A DNA stretch of 19,060 bases, from contig JALNVI010000052.1 of NCBI GenBank assembly GCA_023231425.1, positions 1 through 19,060 on the forward strand, in the 5' to 3' direction. Source of the stretch: Desulforhopalus sp. GTDB taxonomy: Bacteria; Desulfobacterota; Desulfobulbia; Desulfobulbales; Desulfocapsaceae. A program made the position numbers and the translations under genes. Below are positions 1-6,307 of the stretch, piece by piece. The stretch's first letter is position 1; each line of letters starts with the position of its first letter. The notes below the pieces were generated by a model that was not told the DNA's origin, searched no databases, and saw only the letters and a list, made by a program, of their open reading frames with translations.

Positions 1-207
1 GTCCGCCTCAACCTGCCAGCGGTCTTCGAGAAAGCCCATGCGTGCCGGGTTAAAATAAGCGGTGTCGGCATGATTGGAGGAGGCAATATTGGCCCCCGCC
101 TTCGCAGTGGAATCTACGGACTGCTCGGGAATCCGCCAGCCTGACGCCATGGCACCAGCAGGACAAACGAGAAGGGCTGCAGTGACACATAAAATGCACT
201 TTTTCAT
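1..207 (-). CDS. FadL/OMPP1-type outer membrane transport protein, N-terminal fragment
   Basis: This is the first 69 residues of a gene that runs off the left edge of the window, read leftward from an ATG at 207. The protein opens with a signal peptide (MKKCILCVTAALLVCPAGAMA) and continues SGWRIPEQSVDSTAKAGAN, then ASSNHADTAYFNPARMGFL. The order 'Gxx(I/L)xEQS...G.A..A.....ADTA.FNPA.M' right after signal cleavage is the hallmark of the FadL/TodX/OMPP1 family. These are 14-stranded outer-membrane barrels whose N-terminal hatch lets hydrophobic substrates such as long-chain fatty acids or aromatics across the outer membrane. The substrate cannot be told from this fragment. No strong Shine-Dalgarno sequence is visible before the ATG. 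The signal peptide and the family motif together make the start secure. No partner gene is visible inside the window. Confidence 0.85.
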   Translation of the reverse strand, partial: MKKCILCVTAALLVCPAGAMASGWRIPEQSVDSTAKAGANIASSNHADTAYFNPARMGFLEDRWQVEAD

Positions 208-253
208 TTGTTCACACGGTTGAATTATAGCTTTTCCATAATAGCGTAAAAAG

Positions 254-317
254 AACTTTCCTCACAAAGTCCAGAGAATACAATAGTTTGTGACTCCAGG
301 CAAGCATTTGGAAAGTT
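254..317 (-). other. Nested inverted repeats upstream of the fadL-like gene
   Basis: AACTTTCC (254-261) pairs with GGAAAGTT (310-317). TCACAAA (262-268), directly inside it, pairs with TTTGTGA (287-293). Read on the minus strand, the two right-hand arms are contiguous and are followed by CTTTTT, so the structure could act as a weak terminator or a structured leader about 50 nt before the porin start. No known riboswitch consensus is recognised. The pairing is seen directly; the role is inferred. Confidence 0.35.
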
Positions 318-408
318 TTTTCCTCCGGGAAAGTATAATTTTTTTTACGCTTTAAAAAAGAAATGTGCACAGAATTCACCGCAGATTATTGTTCTCTTGA
401 AATTTATG

Positions 409-698
409 TAACTTCTCAAAAATTCATGGAAAAGTAAAAGGCGGTAAGACAATTTTTTTACCGCGAAGAACACGAAGAAAGGCGAAAAACATTTGAGAAC
501 AAAGATTTTTTGAATTAAAGCGGGAACGAAGGGAAAGGAAGACAGGAGAAGGGAGACGGGAGAAAGGGAAAAGCAAAAGGCGGAAAGACACCAAAAAAAA
601 TCTTTTGTCGTCTTATCCCACAACGGACATCATCGGGTTTTGTTGCCCTGCTTTTTCCTGCCTCCTACCTCCTTTCTCCATAACGTATTGAGAACATA
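409..698 (+). repeat. Purine-rich modular intergenic repeat, copy 1
   Basis: This fills most of the 530-bp gene-free gap between the porin and cbiK. It begins TAACTTCTCA (409-418). It then has GGCGGTAAGACAA, a T-run and TTACCGCGAAGAACACGAAG, where GCGGTAA can pair with TTACCGC. Next come an ACAAAGATTTTTTG block, a GGAAGACAGGAGAAGGGAGA purine block and finally AAATCTTTTGTCGT with CGGGTTTTGTTGCCCTGC. The same blocks recur in the same order at 1925-2157 (reverse orientation) and 18271-18678, and the last module also at 1650-1835. The right boundary is uncertain. The small open frames inside it (for example 345-623 on the minus strand) are low-complexity and not credible genes. Confidence 0.75.
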
Positions 699-737
699 CA
701 AATTTATTATTCAACCGCCTGAAAAAAAAGGAACCCC

Positions 738-1595
738 ATGAACAGACACGGATATATCGGCCGCAAAGTGCACACACCTGAACTCAAAGAGAAACCGGCA
801 ATCATCATCGTCAGCTTCGGCACCAGCAGTCGCAGCGAGGCAGTGCTGGATCTTTTCACCACCGCGCTTGAACAGCGCTGGCCGGAACATCGCATCTTCC
901 ACGCCTTCACCTCTGCCGTCATCCGCCGCAAAAGCGGGAACCCCAGTCTGCACGAAGCCCTTGCCCACGCCGAGGCAGAGAACTTCCGCCGGGTGGTGAT
1001 TCAGCCCCTGCAGATCTTTCCCGGCACTGAATATCAGCAGATAGTTGAAACCTGCGAATTTTTCCCCGGTCTGCGCTCCTTTCTCGGCGAGACACTGATG
1101 CACCGCTGGAATTACATTGAGGAGGTTCTGAAGGTTCTCGAACAGGAGTTTCTGCCGCCCTCAGTGGGACTCAACCTCCTTGCCCTGCACGGCACCCCGC
1201 TCGCGGCAGATCCGGCGAATATTGTCTACCTCGGTCTGGAGCGACTCATCCACCGCCGCTACAGTAATGTCTGTACCGCCTCTCTGGAAGGGACCCCTGA
1301 CTTTACAGGACTGCGCAACGAGCTGGTGCGCGATAACGCGGCAGGCAAATTCAATGAGTTGCGCATCATCCCCCTGCTCTACTTTGCAGGGCAACACGCC
1401 GAGGATGATCTGATGGGAGAAGGGGAGACAAGCTGGAAGTCTCAGTTGACGGCTATCGGGTTCGACGATGTGACGTGTCTCACAACCACCCTTGCTGGCA
1501 GTGACTATTATAAAGGGCTGGGATATTATCCCGAGATTATTGAATTTTTCCTGCAGCGGCTGGCGAGGGCAATGGGACTGGCCGAGAGGTATTAG
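738..1595 (+). CDS. cbiK: CbiK-type class II sirohydrochlorin chelatase
   Basis: A 285-residue cytoplasmic protein of the anaerobic cobaltochelatase family. CbiK inserts Co2+ (or Fe2+ in some members) into sirohydrochlorin in the early-cobalt route to vitamin B12 or in siroheme and heme formation. The N-terminal strand AIIIVSFGTS (residues 21-30) is a CbiK hallmark. The expected metal-site residues are His151 (LALHGTP), Glu184 (ASLEGTP) and His220 (AGQHAED), and the C-terminal DYYKGLGYYPE fits the family. Length is close to the usual 260-300. There is no signal peptide, unlike the periplasmic Desulfovibrio form (CbiKP). The ATG is preceded by AAGGAA (728-733) four bases upstream. No other cobalamin or heme gene is in the window and no cobalamin riboswitch is seen upstream, so the metal it inserts cannot be inferred from context. 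Confidence 0.88.
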   Translation: MNRHGYIGRKVHTPELKEKPAIIIVSFGTSSRSEAVLDLFTTALEQRWPEHRIFHAFTSAVIRRKSGNPSLHEALAHAEAENFRRVVIQPLQIFPGTEYQQIVETCEFFPGLRSFLGETLMHRWNYIEEVLKVLEQEFLPPSVGLNLLALHGTPLAADPANIVYLGLERLIHRRYSNVCTASLEGTPDFTGLRNELVRDNAAGKFNELRIIPLLYFAGQHAEDDLMGEGETSWKSQLTAIGFDDVTCLTTTLAGSDYYKGLGYYPEIIEFFLQRLARAMGLAERY

Positions 1596-1609
1596 GGATT
1601 TACTGCTCT

Positions 1610-1651
1610 TTTTTGTCTCTGCCCCGAAAACGTAAAGGGCAGGGACAAAAA
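1610..1651. other. 15-bp inverted repeat just after cbiK
   Basis: TTTTTGTCTCTGCCC (1610-1624) and GGGCAGGGACAAAAA (1637-1651) pair with one mismatch around a 12-nt loop, starting 15 bp after the cbiK stop. It lacks a T-run after the stem on either strand because the T-run is inside the 5' arm. It is therefore not a textbook intrinsic terminator, but it is well placed to end or stabilise the cbiK transcript. Confidence 0.45.
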
Positions 1652-1835
1652 CTTTCACCGCGAAGGACGTGAAGGTTCGCAAAGAGTAAAGACAAAAAGG
1701 AAGACAGGAAAAAGCAGGGCAACAAAACCCGCTGACGTCCGTTGTGGGATGCAATTGTTTCAAGGTCACCGTGTAAAAGACGAAATGACAAAAGATTTTT
1801 TTCCCAACGAAAAAATGCTCTAAACATGCGAAAAA
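1650..1835 (-). repeat. Modular intergenic repeat, copy 2 (CGCGAAG block plus AACGGxxGTCATCGGG module)
   Basis: The plus strand opens with TTTCACCGCGAAGGACGTGA. On the minus strand the rest reads AGAGCATTTTTTCGTTGG, ATCTTTTGTCATTTCGTC, CCTTGAAACAATTGCATCCC, ACAACGGACGTCAGCGGG and TTTTGTTGCCCTGCTTTTTC. This matches the right half of the copy at 18271-18678 nearly base for base and the end of the copy at 409-698. Both open frames through it (1161-1865 and 1600-1827, minus) give look-alike peptides to frames in the 18.5-kb copy, with no codon-position bias in the differences that I can see. I treat them as spurious. Confidence 0.7.
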
Positions 1836-1924
1836 AGCTTTAAAAAGGCTGCTTTGACTCCGCAACTACCTGATTTTATGGAGTCTATGGAGCTGAATAG
1901 TTACGAAACTTCCGTGTATTTAGC

Positions 1925-2157
1925 GTGTTTCGTTGGCCATCCAGTTTTTGGCTTTGTCGTTTTTGCCTTTCCCTTTCTCCCGTCTCCCTTTTCCATCCTT
2001 CTCGCTTTAATTACAAAAAATCTTTGTTCTTAAATGCTTTTTGCCTTCCTTCGCGTTCCTTCGCGTTCTTCGCGGTAAAAAAATTGCATTACCGCTTTTT
2101 GCCCTTCCCTGTCTCCTGCCTCCCCGTTTTCGTCCTTCCCGCTTTTCTGAGAAGTTA
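1925..2157 (-). repeat. Modular intergenic repeat, copy 3, ending in the hydrolase stop codon
   Basis: On the minus strand this copy starts TAACTTCTCAG (from 2157). It then shows a GGCAGGAGACAGGGAAGG purine block, GCGGTAATGCAATTTTTTTA followed by CCGCGAAGAACGCGAAGGAA, the ACAAAGATTTTTTG block, more purine repeats and finally CCAACGAAACACGC. Together with copy 2 it fills the 559-bp gap between cbiK and the hydrolase gene. Its terminal TAA is the stop codon of that gene. No credible gene lies inside. Confidence 0.75.
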
Positions 2158-3087
2158 GCCAAAAACCTCCTCAAAGTGCCGGGCGACGTCGTTGTACAGT
2201 CCAGCCTCTTTGAGAGCACTGCGCAACAGCTCCGGCTCGGAGAGAAAATCGGTGAGAAAGAGCAACTCTGAAACCTTCAGGTAGACATGAAACGGTCCTT
2301 TGATGCGGCCCTCAAGCATGACATCAAGCACCTTCATCATATTTTCTCCCTGCCAGGGCCGGAAGCGCTTTGCCCGGGAGAGAGCCGTGTTCACGTAGCC
2401 CAGCAGCATCTCTTTTACCCCATGGCCACTGCGATGGCCGGGGAGAACCGTGTTGCCCTGCAGGGACGCCAGTTCAACAATGCTCCTGCAGCAGGCCCTG
2501 TAGTTGAGAAAGCGACTGTTCTTTCCCGGTTCCAGATCAAGCACCGGAGATTGAAAAATTCCTTCAAGCAACGTGTCTCCACTGACAATCCATCCATCCC
2601 CCTCATAAACCAGATCGCTCACCGAATGGCCGGGGCAGGCATGGACCTGCAAACCGAAATGTTCCGGCAGTTCATCCTCCACGATACGGTAGCCGGGGGG
2701 AAACTCGGAATAGATTGACTCCTCCAGATAAGCCTTGTCGAATTGCCGCAGCCAGCTCTGAGGGAAACCCACTTCACCCATCAGCGCGGCAATCCCCCGT
2801 CGTCTCTCCTCCCAGCGAACAATCTTCAGGTGATCGGCCTGCGGCATATAGACCGTCACCCCCTGCTCCGCCAGCCACAGAGCCTGTCCCCAGTGTTCAA
2901 GATGACCGTGGGTAAGGATGAGATTCTTCAGCCGGGAGAGGTCAACATTTTTCGCCAGAAAGCGACGGCATTCCGCCGTCGGCGGGCCACAGTCGAAAAG
3001 TGTCAGTTCTCCGTCCAGCTCGGTGCTGTAGCAGTGCACCGGTCCAACGATGTAAGGTGTGGGAATAGTATGGCATTGTGGTATCAT
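2155..3087 (-). CDS. Metallo-beta-lactamase-fold hydrolase with HxHxEH motif
   Basis: A 310-residue soluble metal-dependent hydrolase of the metallo-beta-lactamase superfamily, substrate unknown. From the chosen ATG (3087) the metal-ligand motifs run in order: ILTHGHLEHWG (His60, His62, Glu64, His65), CPGHSVSD (His154), SGDTLL (Asp171) and LPGHRSGHG (His218). The first motif has Glu where the family normally has Asp (HxHxDH). About 90 residues after the last ligand form a helical C-terminal extension. The open frame continues upstream to 3165, but those 26 residues (MNEIQGYSSY...KKKK) include sequence of a repeated fold-back element. MIPQCHTIPTPYIVGPVHCY is the natural start of the fold. The stop codon lies in the terminal TAACTTCTCA of the neighbouring repeat. 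It is divergent from the J-domain gene. It could be a glyoxalase-II-like or lactonase-like enzyme. Confidence 0.8.
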   Translation of the reverse strand: MIPQCHTIPTPYIVGPVHCYSTELDGELTLFDCGPPTAECRRFLAKNVDLSRLKNLILTHGHLEHWGQALWLAEQGVTVYMPQADHLKIVRWEERRRGIAALMGEVGFPQSWLRQFDKAYLEESIYSEFPPGYRIVEDELPEHFGLQVHACPGHSVSDLVYEGDGWIVSGDTLLEGIFQSPVLDLEPGKNSRFLNYRACCRSIVELASLQGNTVLPGHRSGHGVKEMLLGYVNTALSRAKRFRPWQGENMMKVLDVMLEGRIKGPFHVYLKVSELLFLTDFLSEPELLRSALKEAGLYNDVARHFEEVFG

Positions 3088-3133
3088 GATAATTTCATAG
3101 AATAGACGTTTTTTCTTTTTCTCTACAAATGGT

Positions 3134-3274
3134 GGGTAACTTGAATAACCTTGTATTTCGTTCATATTCGAGGCCCAGAAGGAAATTTACCGCAGGCATA
3201 TGACTGATATCCCGAGGATAAATTTTTGACTGCAACGAAGAAGATGGGCGAAAGACTGGTTATTCAAGGTACCC
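3134..3274 (+). mobile_element. Fold-back MITE-like element, copy 1 (141 bp)
   Basis: The ends are near-perfect inverted repeats: GGGTAACTTGAATAACC (3134-3150) and GGTTATTCAAGGTACCC (3258-3274), 16 of 17 matching. Inside the left arm are TTGTATTTCGTTCATATTCG and GGAAATTTACCGC. Inside the right arm are GATAAATTTTTGACTG and ACGAAGAAGATGGGCGAAAG. The two arms are complementary along most of their length, so the element can fold into one long imperfect hairpin. There is no transposase gene. A clear target-site duplication is not visible. It occupies the divergent promoter region between the hydrolase and the J-domain gene. Confidence 0.8.
3265..3270 (+). promoter_or_regulatory. Ribosome-binding site of the J-domain gene inside the repeat terminus
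   Basis: CAAGGT lies 8-9 bp before the ATG at 3279 and is the only Shine-Dalgarno-like stretch there. It is part of the terminal inverted repeat of the fold-back element, which ends at 3274. There is no in-frame ATG, GTG or TTG start upstream before a TAA at 3219. The J domain begins almost at once, so the start is fixed. Confidence 0.55.
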
Positions 3275-3278
3275 TGAT

Positions 3279-3578
3279 ATGAACGCCACTGACATCCGCG
3301 AAGCAAAAGAACTTCTCGAACTCCCGGAGCGTGCCACCCTGAGGCAGATCAAAAGCAACTACCGCGCCCTCCTCCGCCGCTGGCATCCCGACACCGGCGG
3401 CGACAAAGAGGCCTGCGAGGAGATGACCCGCAGAATCGTCGCCGCACAGAAGATTATTCTCGCCTGGTGCGAGGAGTATCCCTACTCTTTTTCTGAAGAA
3501 GAACTCTCCCGCCTGCGCAGTGATGAGGAGTGGTGGCAGCAGCGTTTTGGAAAAAATTCTCCCTGGCATGACTCCTGA
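3279..3578 (+). CDS. Free-standing J-domain (DnaJ-like) co-chaperone
   Basis: A 99-residue protein that is little more than a J domain. Residues about 6-55 form helices I-III, with the invariant HPD at 36-38 (RRWHPDTGGD) between helix II (LRQIKSNYRALLRRW) and helix III. J domains stimulate the ATPase of a DnaK/Hsp70 partner, so this protein probably targets Hsp70 to a specific client. It lacks the G/F, zinc-finger and C-terminal domains of DnaJ. The acidic, aromatic tail (YPYSFSEEEL...EEWWQQRFGKNSPWH) is the likely client-specific part. The gene starts 5 bp after the fold-back element and converges on the EamA permease gene, whose end lies 4 bp beyond its stop. Confidence 0.85.
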   Translation: MNATDIREAKELLELPERATLRQIKSNYRALLRRWHPDTGGDKEACEEMTRRIVAAQKIILAWCEEYPYSFSEEELSRLRSDEEWWQQRFGKNSPWHDS

Positions 3579-3581
3579 GAC

Positions 3582-4496
3582 TCACTCCTCCCGCATCAGC
3601 AGAAGCATCGACAGACAGACAATTCCCACCCCCGGTAACACCACAGACTGCGGCATGGCATGTCCGAGCATCAGGTCATAGAGCAGCACCAGCGCCGGAT
3701 AGGTGTAAGAGTACGCCATCACCCGAGTCGGACCCAGTACCGGGACACAGACCTGCACGAGGTAGAAGGAGACGATGGTGGTAAAGATAGCGAGATAGAG
3801 GATGCCGAGCCACACCTGCACATCAATTGACACAAGGTCCGTGTGCAGAAGTTTATGTCCTGCCGCCAGAGCCATCCACACCATGCCACTGACGAGAATC
3901 CACCAGGTGATCACCTCCATGGTGTCATCGGCCTTGAAAAAGAGCTTGATCAGCGGAGTGTAAAGCGACATGGCGAGGCAGGCAAGTGCAAAGATTTTAT
4001 CCCCGTATCCCCAGTGCATGATAAACAGTATCGACAACTGACCGTCACACAGCACCCACAGCGCCCCTGCCAGACCAAGCAGCAGGGCAGTGCCACGCCA
4101 CAGGCTGATCGTCTCCCGCACCAGCAACAGAGAAAAGAGTGAAGAAAGAGCCGGGACAAGGGTATAGATAACGCTGGTGTTGAGAGCAGTGGTATAGCGA
4201 AGGGCATAGAACATGCCGATAAAAAAACCGGTGAGGCAGAGGCTGACAATACTGCAGCGCAGCAGGGTGCGCAGTGGCACGGTAAAGGTGGTACGCCAGC
4301 CAAAGCGGAGCAAAATCCACGGGCAGAAAAGTGTCACCGCCACGATAAAGCGGACAAGGGTCAGCACCGCCGGATCCAGCCCCCGGGTTATTTTTGCCCC
4401 CACCACAAAGGTGGAGGCAATGAGCAGAGAGGTGAAGATCGTGAGAAGGTGGGCGGTGAAAAGAGAGACTCCCGCCGATGTTTTACCCCGGTTCAC
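3582..4496 (-). CDS. EamA/DMT-superfamily permease
   Basis: A 304-residue hydrophobic protein of the drug/metabolite transporter superfamily, with two EamA repeats giving the usual ten membrane helices. Repeat one runs from about residue 12 (FTAHLLTIFTSLLIASTFVV) through ALRYTTALNTSVIYTLVPAL, the typical EamA 'AL.YT.A..A.li..l.P.' signature. Repeat two begins near GDKIFALACLAMSLYTPLI and ends in a short basic/acidic tail (LLMREE). Members export amino acids, purines or other small metabolites; the substrate here is not predictable. The start is GTG, overlapping the TGA of the SPFH gene (GTGA, 4493-4496). The two genes are therefore translationally coupled and probably cotranscribed. An ATG further in would cut into the first helix. 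Confidence 0.85.
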   Translation of the reverse strand: MNRGKTSAGVSLFTAHLLTIFTSLLIASTFVVGAKITRGLDPAVLTLVRFIVAVTLFCPWILLRFGWRTTFTVPLRTLLRCSIVSLCLTGFFIGMFYALRYTTALNTSVIYTLVPALSSLFSLLLVRETISLWRGTALLLGLAGALWVLCDGQLSILFIMHWGYGDKIFALACLAMSLYTPLIKLFFKADDTMEVITWWILVSGMVWMALAAGHKLLHTDLVSIDVQVWLGILYLAIFTTIVSFYLVQVCVPVLGPTRVMAYSYTYPALVLLYDLMLGHAMPQSVVLPGVGIVCLSMLLLMREE

Positions 4497-5452
4497 TCAA
4501 ACCGCACGTTCGTCTTTTCTGCAGACGTTGCATGTTCCTGCGTTTTTTTGATAGTGGCCATGGCGGTGGCGATCATCGAGCTGACATCAGCGACGTTGGC
4601 AGGGATGATCATGGTGTTGGCGGTCTGCGCCAGTTTACCGAACTGGTTGATATAATTCTGAGCGACCTCAAGGTTGGCAGCCTCAATACCGCCGGGGGAA
4701 GCCAGAACCTCGGCCACAAGGCGTACGCCCTCGGCAGTGGCTTTCGCCACCATGAGAATCTCCTGAGCCTTCCCTTCCGCCTCATTGATACGCTTCATCT
4801 TCTCCCCTTCAGAGAGGAAGATCGCCTCGCCACGGTCACCTTCAGCGCGGTTGAGGGTCGCCTGTTTCTCCCCTTCGGAACGCGCGATCTCCGCCCGCTT
4901 CTCCCGCTCGGCCTTCATCTGTTTCTCCATCGCCTCAAGCACCGTCCGCGGCGGCTGGATATCACGGATCTCATACCGCAGCACCTTCACACCCCAGTTG
5001 GAGGCGGCTTCATCAAGGGCCGCAACAACCTGGCCGTTGAGACTTTCCCGCGCCTCAAAGGTGTTATCGAGAGAAATCTTACCGATGGCGGAACGCAGAG
5101 AGGTCTGTGCCAGCTGGGCGGTGGCGAAATGGTAGTTGTCAATCCCGTAGGCCGAAAGTTTGGCGTTTATCACCTGCAGGTACAGTACACCGTCCACCTC
5201 AAGGGTAACGTTGTCGGCAGTTATACAGGTCTGCGCCGAAATGTCGAGGGGTTCCTCCTTCAGACTTCGTTTATACGCAACACGATCAAGAAAAGGGAGG
5301 AGAATATGGAAACCGGCACCAAGGGTCGTACGGTATTTTCCGAGTCGCTCTACGACAAACTCCGAGCGTTGCGGAACGATAACAGCGGTCTTCAGCAACA
5401 GAATAATGATGGCTGCGATGATAATCAGCAGTGCAATTGTTCCTGTGGTCAT
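4493..5452 (-). CDS. SPFH/stomatin-like membrane protein (QmcA/paraslipin type)
   Basis: A 319-residue membrane-anchored scaffold protein. Residues 5-22 form one N-terminal membrane helix (TIALLIIIAAIIILLLK). The SPFH/band-7 domain follows, with family signatures VPQRSEFVVERLGKY, GFHILLPFLDRVAYK and AIGKISLDNTFEARE. A charged coiled coil (about 190-245: MKAEREKRAEIARSEGEKQA, then GEKMKRINEAEGKAQEI) leads to the C-terminal segment QFGKLAQTANTMIIPAN. Such proteins oligomerise into large rings or cages and organise membrane microdomains or proteases. Length and features match bacterial QmcA. The next gene upstream, NfeD, is the classic SPFH partner. AGGAG lies nine bases before the ATG. A 239-bp fold-back element separates it from nfeD. 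Confidence 0.92.
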   Translation of the reverse strand: MTTGTIALLIIIAAIIILLLKTAVIVPQRSEFVVERLGKYRTTLGAGFHILLPFLDRVAYKRSLKEEPLDISAQTCITADNVTLEVDGVLYLQVINAKLSAYGIDNYHFATAQLAQTSLRSAIGKISLDNTFEARESLNGQVVAALDEAASNWGVKVLRYEIRDIQPPRTVLEAMEKQMKAEREKRAEIARSEGEKQATLNRAEGDRGEAIFLSEGEKMKRINEAEGKAQEILMVAKATAEGVRLVAEVLASPGGIEAANLEVAQNYINQFGKLAQTANTMIIPANVADVSSMIATAMATIKKTQEHATSAEKTNVRFE

Positions 5453-5478
5453 ATCTTTATTCTCCTGTAGTTTCTATA

Positions 5479-5717
5479 GGGACATTGAATAACCAGTCTT
5501 TCGTCCATCTTCTTCGGGACCGTAAAAAATTTATCCTCAGAGGTAAACGTTATACTCCGATATCAATAACATCGGTGATGAACGGCAAGCCGGTATAAGA
5601 ACCTTAGAAATTCTTTCCCAAAAACACGGAAATAATTTCTACGATCCTAAGATCCCTGCGGTAAATTTCCTGCTGCGCCTCGAATATGAACGAAATACAA
5701 GGTTTTTCAAGGTCCCC
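5479..5717 (-). mobile_element. Fold-back MITE-like element, copy 2 (239 bp, longest form)
   Basis: The ends are GGGACATTGAATAACC (5479-5494) and GGTTTTTCAAGGTCCCC (5701-5717). Read on the minus strand it carries TTGTATTTCGTTCATATTCG, GGAAATTTACCGCAGG, then about 115 bp of core, then GAGGATAAATTTTTTACGG and GAAGAAGATGGACGAAAG. The core has its own hairpin: AGAAATTCTTTCC (5606-5618) with GGAAATAATTTCT (5628-5640), 12 of 13 paired. The TGATATCGGAG part of the core survives in copy 1, and the GAGTATAACGTTTACCTC part survives in copy 3. The shorter copies therefore look like internal deletions of this form. It nearly fills the 316-bp gap between nfeD and the SPFH gene. Confidence 0.8.
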
Positions 5718-5768
5718 TGTATGTTGCTGTTTTACAGTACATTCCACCCGCGCAGAGACCCGCGGGGT

Positions 5769-6233
5769 TCAGGACTTCTGCAGAGTCTCCACTTCCATAA
5801 CGAGATTTTTCTGCCTGACGATGGAGACCACGTTCCCGGCCTCAACAGGTACGGACGCCGTGGCGCTCCAGAAGGTGCCTCCATATTTTATCTGTCCGAT
5901 CGCCGGCGGATTGATAGCAAGGGTGACAGTGGCATGATCCCCCGGTTTCGCATACACCACATCACCATCGTCCATGGAGTCGATATCAACTTCTGAGGGG
6001 GCTAAGAAACGCCGCATCAACACACCCCGCAACAAAGCGAGAAAGGCCAGCGAAGTGAGAATAAAAGTCAGCAGCTGCCAGACGATGGCCAGCTGCGGAA
6101 AGAAGGCGGTAATCAGGGCGGTAATCAGGGCTCCCACGGCAAAGAAGAAGAGCACCAGTCCGGGCACGGCCAGTTCCAGCACTCCGAGGGTCACACCGAT
6201 TATCAGCCAGTAGAGGCCGGGATAGTCAATCAT
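5769..6233 (-). CDS. NfeD-like membrane protein (short form)
   Basis: A 154-residue partner of SPFH proteins. Residues 8-75 contain three hydrophobic helices (LYWLIIGVTLGVLELAVPGL, VLFFFAVGALITALITAFF, VWQLLTFILTSLAFLALL). Residues about 90-150 form the C-terminal OB-fold (DGDVVYAKPGDHATVTLAIN, then GQIKYGGTFWSATASVPVEA). This is the short NfeD class without the N-terminal serine-protease domain, as in the E. coli QmcA-YbbK pair. It probably binds the SPFH protein at the inner membrane and affects microdomain assembly or quality control. GGAG lies nine bases before the ATG. It is 74 bp after the second zinc-ribbon gene on the same strand. Confidence 0.88.
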   Translation of the reverse strand: MIDYPGLYWLIIGVTLGVLELAVPGLVLFFFAVGALITALITAFFPQLAIVWQLLTFILTSLAFLALLRGVLMRRFLAPSEVDIDSMDDGDVVYAKPGDHATVTLAINPPAIGQIKYGGTFWSATASVPVEAGNVVSIVRQKNLVMEVETLQKS

Positions 6234-6307
6234 GAATCAATCTCCGTTGAAATTCAGGGTTCTTTCCTTTTCTCTCATCCGCACCCTGCAAATAACTCAA
6301 AAACAGC

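Noticed and set aside
409..698. CRISPR-like or tandem direct repeat array
   Set aside because: The purine blocks recur irregularly without fixed repeat and spacer lengths, and there is no cas gene. The order is a dispersed modular repeat, not an array.
1161..1865. A 234-residue minus-strand open frame overlapping cbiK and the repeat after it
   Set aside because: It runs antisense through the C-terminal half of a clear CbiK gene and then through repeat modules. Its similarity to a frame at 18468-18671 comes from the repeat, not from a protein family.
3134..3274. A riboswitch or tRNA-like structure between the divergent genes
   Set aside because: The structure is fully explained by the inverted arms of a repeat that also occurs in three other unrelated gaps. 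No aptamer consensus or tRNA features are present.
4478..5470. A 330-residue plus-strand frame opposite the SPFH gene
   Set aside because: It is the antisense shadow of the SPFH gene, which has unmistakable domain signatures. The sequence is low in recognisable motifs and rich in Arg, His and Gly as shadows usually are.
5686..5937. Small frame starting MNEIQGFSRS
   Set aside because: It starts inside the fold-back element and continues antisense into nfeD. The shared start with the hydrolase frame is due to the repeat.
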